A stretch of DNA of 64,000 bases, from contig JAQWOH010000002.1 in assembly GCA_029245955.1 (NCBI GenBank), positions 1 through 64,000 of the forward strand. The letters are read 5' to 3'. Both the position numbers and the translations under genes were made by a program. This DNA comes from Fuerstiella sp. (GTDB taxonomy: Bacteria > Planctomycetota > Planctomycetia > Planctomycetales > Planctomycetaceae). Below the pieces are notes generated by a model. The model was not told the origin of the DNA. It did no database searches and worked only from the letters and a program-made list of their open reading frames with translations. Below, piece by piece: positions 28,364 through 38,705 of the stretch. The stretch's first letter is position 1. Each line of letters opens with the position of its first letter.

Positions 28364-30301
28364 ATGAGGATTCCCGTAAATCCGGCACGTGCCATGCTGT
28401 TTCTTGCCGTTGCGATCAGTACTTCGGCAGAATCAACGGGTTCACAACCGAATATTCTCTGGCTCAGTTGCGAAGACATCAGCGCTCATCTGGGGTGCTA
28501 CGGCTATCCCAATGCAACAACGCCGGTGCTGGATGCCCTTGCGAAGGAGTCCGTCGTATACGATCACGCTTATACGACCGCCGGAGTTTGTGCTCCGTGC
28601 CGGTCCGCGATCATTACGGGGATGTATCAGACATCTATTGGCTCGCACCATATGCGGTGCAAGGCGATGCCGCCGAAACAGGTGAAACCGTTTACCTTCT
28701 GGCTGAACAATGCGGGATATTATCGCACAAACAACAGCAAGCAGGACTACCAGTTTGACACGCCCCGGGAAACGTGGAATGAATCCAGCTCCAGGGCTCA
28801 CTGGAGAAACTGCCCGGCGGACAAGCCGTTCTTTTCGGTTTTTAATTACACGGGCTGCCATGAGTCCGGTATCGCCAGTGAATCCAAGTACGAAAAAGTG
28901 GTCAACGGTGTTGACAAACACAACCGCGATGCCGTGGCACACAGTCTTCCCCCGTACTATCCGGATACTCCTGTGGCTCGCGACGACTGGGGGCGATATT
29001 ACGACGTGATCACCGCTATGGACCGCTGGGTGGGCGAACACCTTGCGGCTCTGGATGAGGCAGGACTGACCGATGACACCATCGTCGTGTATTGGTCTGA
29101 TCACGGCGTCGGCCTGCCGCGCGCGAAACGCTGGTTGTACGAAAGCGGGACACATGTGCCGCTGATTATTCGAATACCGCAAAAGTGGCGAAAGCTGGTG
29201 GGTGCGGAATTCGTGCCGGGGACTCGCAGCGACCGTATGATCAGCATGATCGATCTCGGCCCGACAATGTTAAGTCTGGCCGGCGTCGCCACGCCCGATC
29301 ATATGCAGGGCCGAGCGTTTCTGGGACCACACGCAGCTCAACCACGTTCGTATATTTTCGGAGCTCGCGACCGAATGGACGAACGATATGACATCATCCG
29401 CATGGTCCGCGACAAACGATATCGATATGTTCGAAATTACGAACCGTACAAAACGTGGTATCAGTACATGAACACGCCCGAAAAAGGGCGAACGATGATG
29501 GAGATTCGAAACAGCGTGACCGCCGCCGCTGCGGGCAGTTTGACGGGCGACAGAAACGTAAAGACAGTCGCACAGTTTCTCCAGCCGCGGAAGCCTCTGG
29601 AGGAATTGTATGATGTAGACAATGACCCACACGAAATGAACAATCTTGCCGCAGATCCTCGTCTCGCCGGCAAACTGCAGGAGCTGCGACAACAGCACCT
29701 GAAATGGGTCGTGGACACCCGGGATGTCGGCCTGATCCCGGAGGCAGAGCTGCATCGTCTGCGAGCCGGAGCGGGCAGCGAATGGGCCATTCTTAATACG
29801 GGTGACAACGCAGCCTTGCGGATGGAAACCATTCGCGATGCTGCTGTACTGGCAGGGGGCACGGACGCCGCGGACCTGCCGCAACTGGCCGAGTGGCTGG
29901 GACACGATGACGCGACGGTGCGCTACTGGGCGGCGACTGGAATCGGCAACCGTCGTGACTCCGGAAATTCGTCCGGCAGCACGACCGACGCGTTAATCAC
30001 GCTGTTGCAGGACGAATCAGAAAACGTTCGAATCGCGGCGGCTCGGGCCTTAATGGGCCTTGATCAAAGCAAGCCGGCTCTGCAGACACTGGCGCAGGTT
30101 CTGGACCACGGAACTCAGTGGGCACGAGTGCACGCCGCGATTGTTCTGGATGAACTTGAAGATGCCGCTCGACCGGCCATCCCTGCGATGAAACGCAATA
30201 AAGCCTATCGCGACGACTTCGTGGCAAGGGGTAAGTACGCGGTCCGTATTCTTAACAAAGCACTGAACGACCTTGAAGGCACACACAATACGGTTCCGTG
30301 A
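28364..30301 (+). CDS. Secreted sulfatase with C-terminal HEAT-like repeats
   Basis: 645 residues. A signal peptide (AMLFLAVAISTSAES) is followed by an alkaline-phosphatase-fold sulfatase. The first metal-site strand is PNILWLSCEDISAHLGCYGYP, and the active-site CAPCR (CxPxR; the first Cys would become formylglycine) follows in GVCAPCRSAIITG. The second metal site is in VVYWSDHGVGLPRAKRWLYESG. The last 150 residues are helical repeats of HEAT/PBS type (LAEWLGHDDATVRYWAATGIGN and LLQDESENVRIAAARALMGL). The substrate is not evident; planctomycetes carry many such enzymes for sulfated polysaccharides. It starts divergently from the lipoprotein gene. Confidence 0.93.
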   Translation: MRIPVNPARAMLFLAVAISTSAESTGSQPNILWLSCEDISAHLGCYGYPNATTPVLDALAKESVVYDHAYTTAGVCAPCRSAIITGMYQTSIGSHHMRCKAMPPKQVKPFTFWLNNAGYYRTNNSKQDYQFDTPRETWNESSSRAHWRNCPADKPFFSVFNYTGCHESGIASESKYEKVVNGVDKHNRDAVAHSLPPYYPDTPVARDDWGRYYDVITAMDRWVGEHLAALDEAGLTDDTIVVYWSDHGVGLPRAKRWLYESGTHVPLIIRIPQKWRKLVGAEFVPGTRSDRMISMIDLGPTMLSLAGVATPDHMQGRAFLGPHAAQPRSYIFGARDRMDERYDIIRMVRDKRYRYVRNYEPYKTWYQYMNTPEKGRTMMEIRNSVTAAAAGSLTGDRNVKTVAQFLQPRKPLEELYDVDNDPHEMNNLAADPRLAGKLQELRQQHLKWVVDTRDVGLIPEAELHRLRAGAGSEWAILNTGDNAALRMETIRDAAVLAGGTDAADLPQLAEWLGHDDATVRYWAATGIGNRRDSGNSSGSTTDALITLLQDESENVRIAAARALMGLDQSKPALQTLAQVLDHGTQWARVHAAIVLDELEDAARPAIPAMKRNKAYRDDFVARGKYAVRILNKALNDLEGTHNTVP

Positions 30302-30478
30302 AACTCCGGCAGCGCGACCATGAGACAAAGCCTGGTGCTGTTCAGCATCGTCGATTCTTACGTCGGTTTTGGCACACCTGCGAAACATATCGTCGGACGG
30401 CTGCCATTTGCAGCGCGCCGTCGTACAATTCAACGTTCACGTCGCATCGATTCACCTGTTGGCCAGAGACTTTAACTC

Positions 30479-33400
30479 ATGTCGCTTCCTGCGTTCAGCG
30501 TTCGAAACGCGGTCATGGTTAACATGCTGATGCTGGTCATTCTGGCGGTAGGAACAGTCTTCGCCATTACGCTGCAGCGCGAAATGTTCCCGGAGTCGCG
30601 GCCGGACAAGCTGTTGGTCTCAGCCGTCTATCCCGGTGTGCAGCCCGAAGACGTGGAAAAGGCGGTGACGGTCAAGATTGAGGAAGCGGTTCGCGGCCTG
30701 GAAGGGATTGAAACCGTTGAATCACAGGTCGCCGAAGGCATCAGCTTCACAACGCTGACCATGTCTCAATCGGTTGATGATGTCGACGTAATGCTGCAGG
30801 AAATCCGCAATGAAGTGGATTCGATTCAGGATATGCCGGACGGCGTGGAAAAAATCAGTCTGCGAAAGGTGGAGCCCGAGCTGCCGGTAATTTCCATCGC
30901 CATCTTCGGCGACGAAAGCGAAGCTGCCCTGAAACAGGCGGCGCGCAGACTGCGCGATGATTTGCTGAAACTGGACGGAGTCAGTCGCGTCGAGCTGAAT
31001 GGAATACGTGACGACGAAATCTACGTCGACGTACAGCCCGACAAAATGCTGGAATACGACATTACGTTTGAGGAAATCGCGGCGGCAATTCGTTCAGAGA
31101 ATGTCGACATCAGCGGAGGGCAGTTGAAGGGAAACCGCAGCAGCGTGTCCGTAAGAACACTGGGCGAACAGCAACAGGCAGTCAACCTTGAAGAAATCGT
31201 CGTGCGGTCGCAGCCGTCGGGACAGCAGATTCTGTTAAGCGATGTCGCCACTCTGGCGGACGGTTTTGTTGACTCGGACCTGGAAGCCCTGTTCAACGGC
31301 AAGTCAACCGTAAACTGCGTGCTGTTCAAAGGTAAGGGCGAGGACGCCGTACAGATTTCGGCTGTTGTAAAAACTTACTTTGCCGCACGCAGCGGTCAGC
31401 CATACACGGGCCCCGATAGTGCGGTCTCAAAGCTTCTGTCCGGCCTGGGACGCCCCAATCTGAATAAGGTTTTCCAGCAGGCAAAGTCAAATCCGTTCCC
31501 GGCTAATCTCAGTTACAAGCTGCACACGGATATCGCGAGATTTGTGGAGGGCCGCCTGGAACTGATGACTCGCAACGGTGGCATGGGGCTGATTCTTGTA
31601 CTAATTTCGCTGAACATGTTTCTGAACTGGCGAGTGGCTCTGTGGGCTGCTGTTGGTCTCGTGATTTCGTTCATGGGTACCTTTGCTGTCATGTGGTTTG
31701 TGGGGGCAACGGTCAATCTGCTGTCAATGTTCGGACTGATTGTCGTGCTGGGAATCATCGTCGACGATGCCATCGTGATCGGAGAAAACATTTACCGTCA
31801 CGTGGAAGAAGGCATGCCGGCAATGCAGGCCGCTGTCAAGGGGGCCGAGGAAGTCATGTGGCCGGTGATCGTGGCCGTCAGCACAACGATTGGTGCATTC
31901 GCGCCTCTGTTTTTTATCAGGGGACAGATCGGTGACTTCATGGCTCAGTTGCCACTTGTTGTGATCGCGGCGCTGTCAATCTCACTGGTGGAAGCACTGG
32001 TGATCCTGCCCGCTCACCTGAGGCATCTGCCGCCCGTAAAACGGGCGGCAAATGGTGAAAAGGGGGCCCGTGTCGCCGGCTTCAAGGCATTTGTTCTGCA
32101 GCGTCTGCTGATGGCGCCATATGAGAAACTGCTCAGCTTTTGCCTGCGTTGGCGCTATGTCACTTTAGCGGCCGTGACGGGGGCCTTGATCATTTCATCC
32201 GGCATGCTGGCCGGAGGTATTGTGAAGTGGCAGTTCATCCAGGACATGGACAGCGAGAGCATGATCTGTGCACTGGAAATGCCAATCGGGACGTCTACGA
32301 AACGACTGAAGGAAGAACTTCAGAAGCTGACGGACTTCATTGTCGACAAACAACAGTTTCCTGAGATTGTCAATGTGCAGACGATTGCCGGGCGGCAGTA
32401 TGACGTGACCGGTGCGGGGGCAGTGGGGTTTGACGACCAGAGCCATCTGGGACAGCTGGTGGTCGAAATCTGTCCGGCGGAGGAACGTACAAGGTCAAGC
32501 GATGAGCTGAAAACAGAGTTGCGCAAATTCTCTGAGAATCATCTGACCGGCGTGAACTCAGTTCGCTGGACGGAAATGAATGGTGGTCCCGGCGGCAATG
32601 ATCTTGAGATCAGTCTTTCCGGAATTTCCAATTCGGAACTGCCCGGGGCCGTAAACGACCTGAAGCAGATTATCGGCTCGCTGGACGGTGTTTACGATCT
32701 GGACGACAACCTGGACATCGGCAAGAAGGAACTGCGTTTGTCTCTGCGCGACTCGGCCGCGGCAGCAGGTGTGACTGTCGGTAGTCTGGGTGCACACGTG
32801 CGGGGAGCGTTGTACGGTCAGGAAGCTCGCCGACTCTCACGCAATCGAGAAGACGTACGGATTATGGTCAGATATCCGGAAACGTTTCGTGACAGTACAT
32901 GGAACGTGGAATCCATGTGGATTCCCGGACAGGGTTTGCCCGGCGAACGCAAGTGGGTACCGATTTCCGAAGTAGCGGACATTAACATGGGCCGCGGCTA
33001 TTCCACAATTTCCCGGTTCCAGCAGACGCGTTCCGCAAAAGTCATCGGTGCTGTCGACGATGCGAAGGTTCCCAGCACCGCTAGTGTCATCGAACTGATT
33101 CGTGCTCGCGCTGAAACGGAAATTGTTCCCGAGTATCCAGGCATCCAGATACAATACCTGGGGCAGGCGGAAGAAATGGCCAAGAGCTTTTCGTCACTGA
33201 ACAAGGCATTTCCCATCGCCATGCTGATCATTTACGGGATGCTGGCGGGACTGTTCAAGTCGTACACACAACCGCTGGTGGTAATGTCCGCCATTCCATT
33301 CGGCTTCCTGGGAGCTGTTATCGGTCACTGGGTAACAGGAGAGACGTTTACGATCCTGAGTGCCATCGGACTGGTGGCGCTGGCCGGTATCCTGGTCAAC

Positions 33401-33763
33401 GATTCCCTGGTACTGGTCGACTTTATCAACAAGCGAGTCGCCGCCGGACTGACGCCGCTGGAAGCCAGTATCGACGGAGCCAGGAAGCGACTGCGCGCAA
33501 TCTTGCTGACAACTTTGACAACTGCTGCGGGGCTGATCCCACTGATGTTTGAGACCAGTTTTCAGGCAAAGTTTCTGATTCCGATGGCTGTGACACTGAC
33601 CTTCGGATTGTTGTTCGCCACAGGACTGACGCTGATTCTGGTCCCCTGCCTGAATCTGATTCGTGAGGACGTACTGAGCGGATTCTTCAGGGACAGGGCA
33701 TCGCCTGAAGAACCGCAGGCCCCCACACCAACCGATGTTCCACCATTGTCACCGGTGGCATGA
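30479..33763 (+). CDS. RND family efflux transporter permease
   Basis: 1094 residues with the RND layout: one helix at the N-terminus ([20 protein letters not shown]), a large periplasmic loop, helices 2-6 (from [20 protein letters not shown]), a second periplasmic loop and helices 8-12. [27 protein letters not shown] and [21 protein letters not shown] (charged TM4 relay) are typical of the AcrB/HAE1 group. The first periplasmic loop has an extended piece before TM2 ([21 protein letters not shown] and following). No periplasmic adaptor or outer-membrane channel gene is adjacent. The substrate is unknown. Confidence 0.93.
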   Translation: MSLPAFSVRNAVMVNMLMLVILAVGTVFAITLQREMFPESRPDKLLVSAVYPGVQPEDVEKAVTVKIEEAVRGLEGIETVESQVAEGISFTTLTMSQSVDDVDVMLQEIRNEVDSIQDMPDGVEKISLRKVEPELPVISIAIFGDESEAALKQAARRLRDDLLKLDGVSRVELNGIRDDEIYVDVQPDKMLEYDITFEEIAAAIRSENVDISGGQLKGNRSSVSVRTLGEQQQAVNLEEIVVRSQPSGQQILLSDVATLADGFVDSDLEALFNGKSTVNCVLFKGKGEDAVQISAVVKTYFAARSGQPYTGPDSAVSKLLSGLGRPNLNKVFQQAKSNPFPANLSYKLHTDIARFVEGRLELMTRNGGMGLILVLISLNMFLNWRVALWAAVGLVISFMGTFAVMWFVGATVNLLSMFGLIVVLGIIVDDAIVIGENIYRHVEEGMPAMQAAVKGAEEVMWPVIVAVSTTIGAFAPLFFIRGQIGDFMAQLPLVVIAALSISLVEALVILPAHLRHLPPVKRAANGEKGARVAGFKAFVLQRLLMAPYEKLLSFCLRWRYVTLAAVTGALIISSGMLAGGIVKWQFIQDMDSESMICALEMPIGTSTKRLKEELQKLTDFIVDKQQFPEIVNVQTIAGRQYDVTGAGAVGFDDQSHLGQLVVEICPAEERTRSSDELKTELRKFSENHLTGVNSVRWTEMNGGPGGNDLEISLSGISNSELPGAVNDLKQIIGSLDGVYDLDDNLDIGKKELRLSLRDSAAAAGVTVGSLGAHVRGALYGQEARRLSRNREDVRIMVRYPETFRDSTWNVESMWIPGQGLPGERKWVPISEVADINMGRGYSTISRFQQTRSAKVIGAVDDAKVPSTASVIELIRARAETEIVPEYPGIQIQYLGQAEEMAKSFSSLNKAFPIAMLIIYGMLAGLFKSYTQPLVVMSAIPFGFLGAVIGHWVTGETFTILSAIGLVALAGILVNDSLVLVDFINKRVAAGLTPLEASIDGARKRLRAILLTTLTTAAGLIPLMFETSFQAKFLIPMAVTLTFGLLFATGLTLILVPCLNLIREDVLSGFFRDRASPEEPQAPTPTDVPPLSPVA

Positions 33764-33917
33764 ATGCGTCCGGCACAAATATCCGGTCAGCACAGAGAGA
33801 CAGTTCTTACTCCGGGCCACAGTCGATAGCAGTCGAAAGTCGCCTGCGGTACAACGTCAGCTCATCGAGTCCCCTGTTCGGCGTATCAGTAACGAGTGAC
33901 TGAAGGCAACGGCACGC

Positions 33918-35243
33918 GTGTATCTGTCTGAAAACAAAACCCTTCGGATGATAACTCTGTGCGGACTTTATGTCGCACAGGGCGTCCCGTGGGGGTTCGT
34001 GACGGTAACGTTTGCCGCATGGCTGGCTCAGCCGAAGCACGATCTTACCGTGGAACAGATTGGCCCGATCATGGCCGTGGCGACGCTGCCGTGGTCCTTC
34101 AAATTCCTCTGGGGGCCACTGATGGATCGATTTACGATTCCATCAATGGGGCGTCGTCGGCCATGGATTATTTTTGCTCAGAGTATGGCGGTGCTCGTGC
34201 TGGGAAGTATGCTGCTGTTCGATGATTTACCGAGTATGGTCTGGACTTCAGCCCCTGATTCCAGCCCTGCGATGGAGATGATTTTCAAATTGGTGCCGGG
34301 GCCTCTGGCGGGCATGATTCTGCTGGCGAATATTTTCCTTTCGATGCAGGATGTTGCTGTGGATGCCCTGGCCGTCGACCTGCTGAAGGAAAACGAACGG
34401 GGTGTGGCGAATGGTATGATGTACGGCTGCAGCTATCTGGGCACCGCGGTGGGGGGAGCGGGGCTTGGCTGGGTTGTCAGCAAATATGGCATACAGGCAG
34501 GACTGATGTGGCAGGCAATTCTATTGGCGGGCATCATGTTGCTGCCGTTATTGTTCAGGGAGCGTCCGTCAAAGATTCACGCTGAACACGACAGTCACCC
34601 CGACAGCCCGACACCACAGGTATCCCCGTCCGTGGTTGGAGATCTGTGGAAAGCGTTCCATTTGAAATCGACGTTACTGGGTGCCGGAATTGCTCTTGGA
34701 GCGAGGATCGGAATCGGAGTGTTGACCGCCGTATTTGTGGATTACCTGCTGAAGAACGGCTGGACGCAGCAGGAATATACTTCCGTTATGGGCGGGTACG
34801 CACTGTTTCTCGGGCTTTGCGGCTCTGTCCTTGGCGGATTCGCTGCTGACCGCATCGGAGCAAAGCCTATCATTGTGGTTGTATCGTTGCTGCTTGGAAC
34901 GCTGTGGATCGGCTGCGGGGTCTATCCTCTGGTCGTAGAGTCAAAATTTCTGATGAAGTGTCTGTTAATCAGTCAGGAATTCCTGCTGGGCGTCGGGTCC
35001 GTATCGTTGTTTTCACTGTTTATGACAATCTCCTGGCCGCGAGTTGCTGCGACTCAGTTTACCACATACATGGCGCTGATGAATCTGTCGACAACGTGTG
35101 GCAGCTATGCCGCAGGCCAGTTGAGCGTTCATTTCGCCGTCCAGCAGATTCTTGTCATCGCCGGCCTGCTGCAAATGGCAATGATGACCCCTGTATTTTT
35201 CATTGATCCCGGACAGACACGTCGCGTCCTGGGTGACGCATAG
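33918..35243 (+). CDS. AmpG-like MFS transporter
   Basis: 441 residues with about twelve hydrophobic helices. The opening LCGLYVAQGVPWGFVTVTFAAWLA, then LPWSFKFLWGPLMDRFTIPSMGRRRPWII and MQDVAVDALAVDLLKENERGVANGMMYG, match the PAT/AmpG branch of the major facilitator superfamily. AmpG proteins bring muropeptides into the cytoplasm, though related carriers have other cargo. The start is GTG 33918. It lies 154 bases after the RND gene; a joint transcript is possible but not shown. Confidence 0.85.
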   Translation: MYLSENKTLRMITLCGLYVAQGVPWGFVTVTFAAWLAQPKHDLTVEQIGPIMAVATLPWSFKFLWGPLMDRFTIPSMGRRRPWIIFAQSMAVLVLGSMLLFDDLPSMVWTSAPDSSPAMEMIFKLVPGPLAGMILLANIFLSMQDVAVDALAVDLLKENERGVANGMMYGCSYLGTAVGGAGLGWVVSKYGIQAGLMWQAILLAGIMLLPLLFRERPSKIHAEHDSHPDSPTPQVSPSVVGDLWKAFHLKSTLLGAGIALGARIGIGVLTAVFVDYLLKNGWTQQEYTSVMGGYALFLGLCGSVLGGFAADRIGAKPIIVVVSLLLGTLWIGCGVYPLVVESKFLMKCLLISQEFLLGVGSVSLFSLFMTISWPRVAATQFTTYMALMNLSTTCGSYAAGQLSVHFAVQQILVIAGLLQMAMMTPVFFIDPGQTRRVLGDA

Positions 35244-35287
35244 CATTCGTGCAGCCTTCGCGGAATCGATTGCTGACATCGCAGAAG

Positions 35288-35349
35288 CTGAGCGAATGAC
35301 TTCGACTGAGCGAATGACTTCGACTGGGCGAATGACTTCGACTGGGCGG
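35288..35349. repeat. Three tandem copies of an 18-base unit plus a partial copy
   Basis: The unit CTG(A/G)GCGAATGACTTCGA occurs at 35288-35305, 35306-35323 and 35324-35341, then a partial copy runs to 35349. It lies just past the stop of the MFS gene and before a bidirectional terminator. There are no spacers, so it is not a CRISPR array. Confidence 0.9.
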
Positions 35350-35374
35350 GGATTTGTGGCGTACCTGCTGCACG

Positions 35375-35407
35375 AAAAAAGGCGAAGCAACAAATTGCTT
35401 CGCCTTT
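35375..35407 (-). terminator. Strong rho-independent terminator, probably bidirectional
   Basis: A 13-bp perfect stem, AAAGGCGAAGCAA (35378-35390) with TTGCTTCGCCTTT (35395-35407), encloses a 4-base loop. On the minus strand it runs into six T, ending the DUF3467 transcript. It also lies downstream of the plus-strand MFS gene. Confidence 0.88.
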
Positions 35408-35433
35408 AATTTCTTGTTAACTGACTGTCGCCA

Positions 35434-35853
35434 TCAGGAAGCCGGTCCCTCAACGGCGGGAGTCTTGACGCGTTTTCGAACGTCTGTTTCCAGAACGCCG
35501 AACGCCTGTTCGTGCCTCTGCAGTGCCATCGACAGTGCACTCCACAATCGCTTGGCAGTGTAGTGGTTGAGGATGATTCGCTGATTTACGTTGACGTCGA
35601 CTTTGCCCGTCGCGTACGGCGTTGGGTTCAAACCAAGGTCCAGAATCAGCTCCTCCGGAGTACTGGATACACGACAGAAGTTAGCATAGCCGGCGTTGGC
35701 GGATGCGTCGTTCACGACGACTTCCTGAGTCTGCTGACCAGCAGCTGCTTCCGCCGCTGGTGCTTCCGGTGCGCTGGGAGCGGCATCTGCGGGAGTCGCT
35801 TCTGTCTTTTCTTCTTCGCTCACTTTCTTTCTCCTAACCTTTTTCATGGCCAT
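35434..35853 (-). CDS. DUF3467 domain protein
   Basis: About 139 residues. A basic start ([16 protein letters not shown]) and an Ala/Pro/Glu-rich linker precede the DUF3467 core ([22 protein letters not shown], then [31 protein letters not shown]). The family is small, soluble and of unknown function. ATG 35853 is chosen because AAGGA lies nine bases upstream. It has its own terminator and no gene close upstream. Confidence 0.85.
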   Translation of the reverse strand: MAMKKVRRKKVSEEEKTEATPADAAPSAPEAPAAEAAAGQQTQEVVVNDASANAGYANFCRVSSTPEELILDLGLNPTPYATGKVDVNVNQRIILNHYTAKRLWSALSMALQRHEQAFGVLETDVRKRVKTPAVEGPAS

Positions 35854-36362
35854 TGGCAGTATTCCTTGACACGCATTGCATCTCGTAGTGAATAGGGAGA
35901 CGCTTAACACCGGAACTTATAACAAGGAGGCATAGGCCGAGCAACGAGCTGCCGAGCAGTTTGCACCCGCACAGATCAGTTTCATTGCCCGGTCCTGCTA
36001 ACTCAGACAAACGTGGCAGTCTGGATCAGTCACACAACCGCTACTAACATCGGGTAAACGTGATGTGGAAAGAACAGCCCGGCGATGAACACCTGTTTCA
36101 GCAAGCGTCGTCCTGGTAGCTTTTCACCCTCAATTAACTGAACAGACCTGCTGCGGTACTGTTCTCATAAAGTCAGAAACGCGACCCAAGTTTCGGGAAG
36201 TCGCGAAGATGAAGACGAAAACAGCCCGAATGTGATAAGTATCACATTCGGGCTGACAGGATAAGCAGTGTGCTTGCACCACACTACTCGGGAGATCATT
36301 TGCCGGTGACCGACGATGTTCGCCTGCGTTTTTCGGGCTATGTCCGAGGCACCGCATGCCGA
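35854..36362. other. Intergenic region
   Basis: About 509 bases between two minus-strand genes. It holds the DUF3467 upstream region (AACAAGGAGGCA near 35920 has no open frame after it) and, at 36223-36254, the likely terminator of the Cys-rich gene. I see no gene. Confidence 0.4.
36219..36254 (-). terminator. 15-bp hairpin, probable terminator of the Cys-rich secreted protein gene
   Basis: AGCCCGAATGTGATA (36223-36237) is the reverse complement of 36240-36254 with a 2-base loop. On the minus strand it is followed by GTTTT. It lies about 110 bases past the stop of the gene at 36363. Confidence 0.7.
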
Positions 36363-37382
36363 TTAGAATCGGATCTCACTCAGCGATGGCAGGCCAAACC
36401 AACCACCCGACGATTTCTTTGTTCGTCGTTGTACGGCTTCGGACGGCCTGCTGACTCGCTTCCCCGGTCTGCCGGGACCCGACGAACAAGCTTGTTTCGT
36501 AACAACGGTGCTGACCCGACGGACAGATTTTTCAGCAGCTGGATCAGCTGATTGCTCTACAGCCTGAATCACCTGACCCGTGTAGGATTCCGGTACTCTT
36601 ATTGACTGAGCAGGCACGATTGCCGGAGCAACCGTTGAATACGACAGCTCTTCCGCCGGCAGCTGCGTGTTAGCCAGTTGAGGTGCGGCACGCAGTGCGG
36701 TTGTGCTTACGTAGCCGGGGTCACAGGTCGGGCAGTTGCCGCCGTTGTTCTTTCTGACAGGTGTACCGATGACAGGACCGAAATTGCAGCCTGAGTAGCA
36801 GCTCTGCCCCCCACGACGCGGACACATGCGAGCATGAAAATTCGATGGACGTGGTACTCGCGGGATCATACCCGGGTTGGGACGCCACGTGGGAACACGG
36901 TTGTAGCTGTAGCCCATCTGAGTTGTATCGGTGGGGTGGTATACGACGGGAGCACCGCCCACAAAGCCCCCACCAGGATTGCCGTACCACTGGCCAGGCC
37001 AGTACGCCTGATACCAACCGCCCGTGCGGTTAACCGGAAGACGGGCCGGAGGAGCCCAGCCTGAGTCGCCGGAGGCCTTGGTTTTGCAGCACCAGACGAT
37101 TTTCTGAGCAGTCGGACAGCCTTGGCTCGCAGCCCGTCCAACGGGGCCGCAGCGACCGCACCAGTCCAGGCAGAAGTCTTCGTGCCTCGACCTCTGGTTG
37201 CAACAGTCACCGTAGCACTGACCACTATTGCAGAAATTGCCCTGACGGCAACCTTCGGCGGCACACCGGTTGTTGCAGTTGTCGGCACACTGATCGCCAA
37301 CCTGCTGAATTTCAGCTGCCGGTCCGGTCGCACTCAGCAATGTGGCACCAGCCAGAAACAGATATCGAAGTTTATGTTGCAT
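36363..37382 (-). CDS. Secreted Cys/Pro-rich protein
   Basis: About 339 residues. A signal peptide (YLFLAGATLLSATGPAAE) is followed by a dense cysteine block (residues 30-100, with CADNCNNRCAAEGC, CYGDCC and CLDWCGRC). A Gly/Pro/Tyr/Trp-rich middle (YWPGQWYGNPGGGF) and a second Cys group (CYSGCNF, CPTCDPGY) come next. The last 100 residues are basic and Ser/Val-rich. It resembles the Cys-rich, Tyr/Pro-rich proteins thought to build the planctomycete cell envelope, but I do not recognise a named family. It is the last of three similar secreted genes on this strand. Confidence 0.7.
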   Translation of the reverse strand: MQHKLRYLFLAGATLLSATGPAAEIQQVGDQCADNCNNRCAAEGCRQGNFCNSGQCYGDCCNQRSRHEDFCLDWCGRCGPVGRAASQGCPTAQKIVWCCKTKASGDSGWAPPARLPVNRTGGWYQAYWPGQWYGNPGGGFVGGAPVVYHPTDTTQMGYSYNRVPTWRPNPGMIPRVPRPSNFHARMCPRRGGQSCYSGCNFGPVIGTPVRKNNGGNCPTCDPGYVSTTALRAAPQLANTQLPAEELSYSTVAPAIVPAQSIRVPESYTGQVIQAVEQSADPAAEKSVRRVSTVVTKQACSSGPGRPGKRVSRPSEAVQRRTKKSSGGWFGLPSLSEIRF

Positions 37383-37541
37383 GAGTTCCATCTCCTTCGC
37401 CCCGCTGCCGTGGACACGTTGTGCAGCAGCGCGAACAGTTTATTGCGGGTGATTAAACTGCAGTTTGAATGTGGAGATCGCTTCTCAACTGCAACTGTAA
37501 CGGACACAGTCGGCAGTCGTGAGGTCCGTGCGATCAGTTAA

Positions 37542-38393
37542 TTACCAGGTTTGGTGGTACAACGGTCGTACCGACGTCTGAGGTGTATAGTTTCCCATTG
37601 GCGTGATCCGACTTGACGGAGTTCCCCAGCTGTAGTTGTACGCCTGTCGAACGGTGGGCGCCAGTGGTACCGAGAGTGGCATGCCATATCCCTGCGCACC
37701 ATACGCCTGTCCGTTGTCGCGGTGGTCCGCGTAGCCGGGATTGTCGGCATAGGTCACCTGATACTTCCCGCAAGGCGGACATCCCTGGCCGCAGCAGCCG
37801 GAAGGTACCATCCATCCAAACAGGTGGTTGGCGAGTCGCTGGTTTCTGCCATGATAGTTGACGTACTGACCACGCCACCATCGCTTCGCCCAGCATTCGG
37901 AGTTACAGGAATTCTGTGGCACGGCGCCGGCAAACAGGCACGTCACGCGGTCGCAATACCCGGTGCCGTAGCAGCCGTTGCCATCGCACATGTTACAGCC
38001 GGAGACGTTACAATCCTGCTCACATCGATCAGACGGAGCACAGCCGGGTGCCGAATTACAGCATTGACCGGATGAAAAGCCGGCAAACTGAAATGGCGAT
38101 TCTGCCAGCGGGTTGCTTTGTGTCCATGCGGCGTTCTGGTAGGGACTTACACTGGTGAACTCGGCAGAAGGCGTGTTACCGGTTTGTTGCAGGAAGCCGT
38201 CGAACGCCGCGGGGCTGTCCAGCGACGCATGCGGAACTGAACCTTCGGTCGCAGCGCTCATACGTACGATTCCGGCATTACCATCTGTGGCGGAGATGGA
38301 GACGATACCCTCCTCGGCAGCGACGAATCCGGATGTAGCCAGCACACATATCGTGGCAGCAATCCATCTCGATGTGAATTTTCGTGGTCGCAT
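37542..38393 (-). CDS. Secreted Cys-rich protein
   Basis: About 283 residues. The start at ATG 38393 (MRPRKFTSRWIAATICVLATSGFVAAEE) gives a signal peptide and has AAAGG upstream; the longer frame adds a leader without signal features. Cysteines cluster in the middle (CCNSAPGCAPSDRCEQDC, CNVSGCNMCDGNGC, CCGQGCPPCG), with Tyr/Pro/Asn-rich flanks. It shares cysteine style and neighbourhood with the gene at 36363, so both are probably disulfide-linked envelope components. No family is recognised. Confidence 0.7.
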   Translation of the reverse strand: MRPRKFTSRWIAATICVLATSGFVAAEEGIVSISATDGNAGIVRMSAATEGSVPHASLDSPAAFDGFLQQTGNTPSAEFTSVSPYQNAAWTQSNPLAESPFQFAGFSSGQCCNSAPGCAPSDRCEQDCNVSGCNMCDGNGCYGTGYCDRVTCLFAGAVPQNSCNSECWAKRWWRGQYVNYHGRNQRLANHLFGWMVPSGCCGQGCPPCGKYQVTYADNPGYADHRDNGQAYGAQGYGMPLSVPLAPTVRQAYNYSWGTPSSRITPMGNYTPQTSVRPLYHQTW

Positions 38394-38705
38394 TCTAGAA
38401 CCTTTCGCAGAGGGAAACGTGCTTCCGCACGCATTCGTTCCACTGTCTGAAAATAAGTTTCGGGGGAGCGACAGACGACGAAGTCGGCTGACACTCAATT
38501 CCCGCGTTTCAAGAGTTGTTGATCTGACGACGCGAACAGTTCGCAGTTGTCTGTATTCCGCTGTTGGAAAACCCGCAAGTTTTCATCGAACGTTAATCAG
38601 TCATACTAAGCAGAACAAACACATCCCGATAAAGTCTCAGGTTGAGACTTGTTCACTGAATGATGCCCCTGTTGACGGTGCAGCCACCGGCAAGCTGAAC
38701 AGTCA
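38394..38705. other. Intergenic region
   Basis: About 312 bases between two minus-strand secreted-protein genes. It holds the promoter region of the gene at 37542-38393 and an 8-bp hairpin (38632-38650). I see no gene. Confidence 0.35.
38628..38650 (-). terminator. Possible terminator of the gene at 38706
   Basis: AAGTCTCA (38632-38639) pairs perfectly with TGAGACTT (38643-38650) around a 3-base loop. The minus strand continues TTATC, a weak T tract. It lies about 55 bases past the stop codon. Confidence 0.45.
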
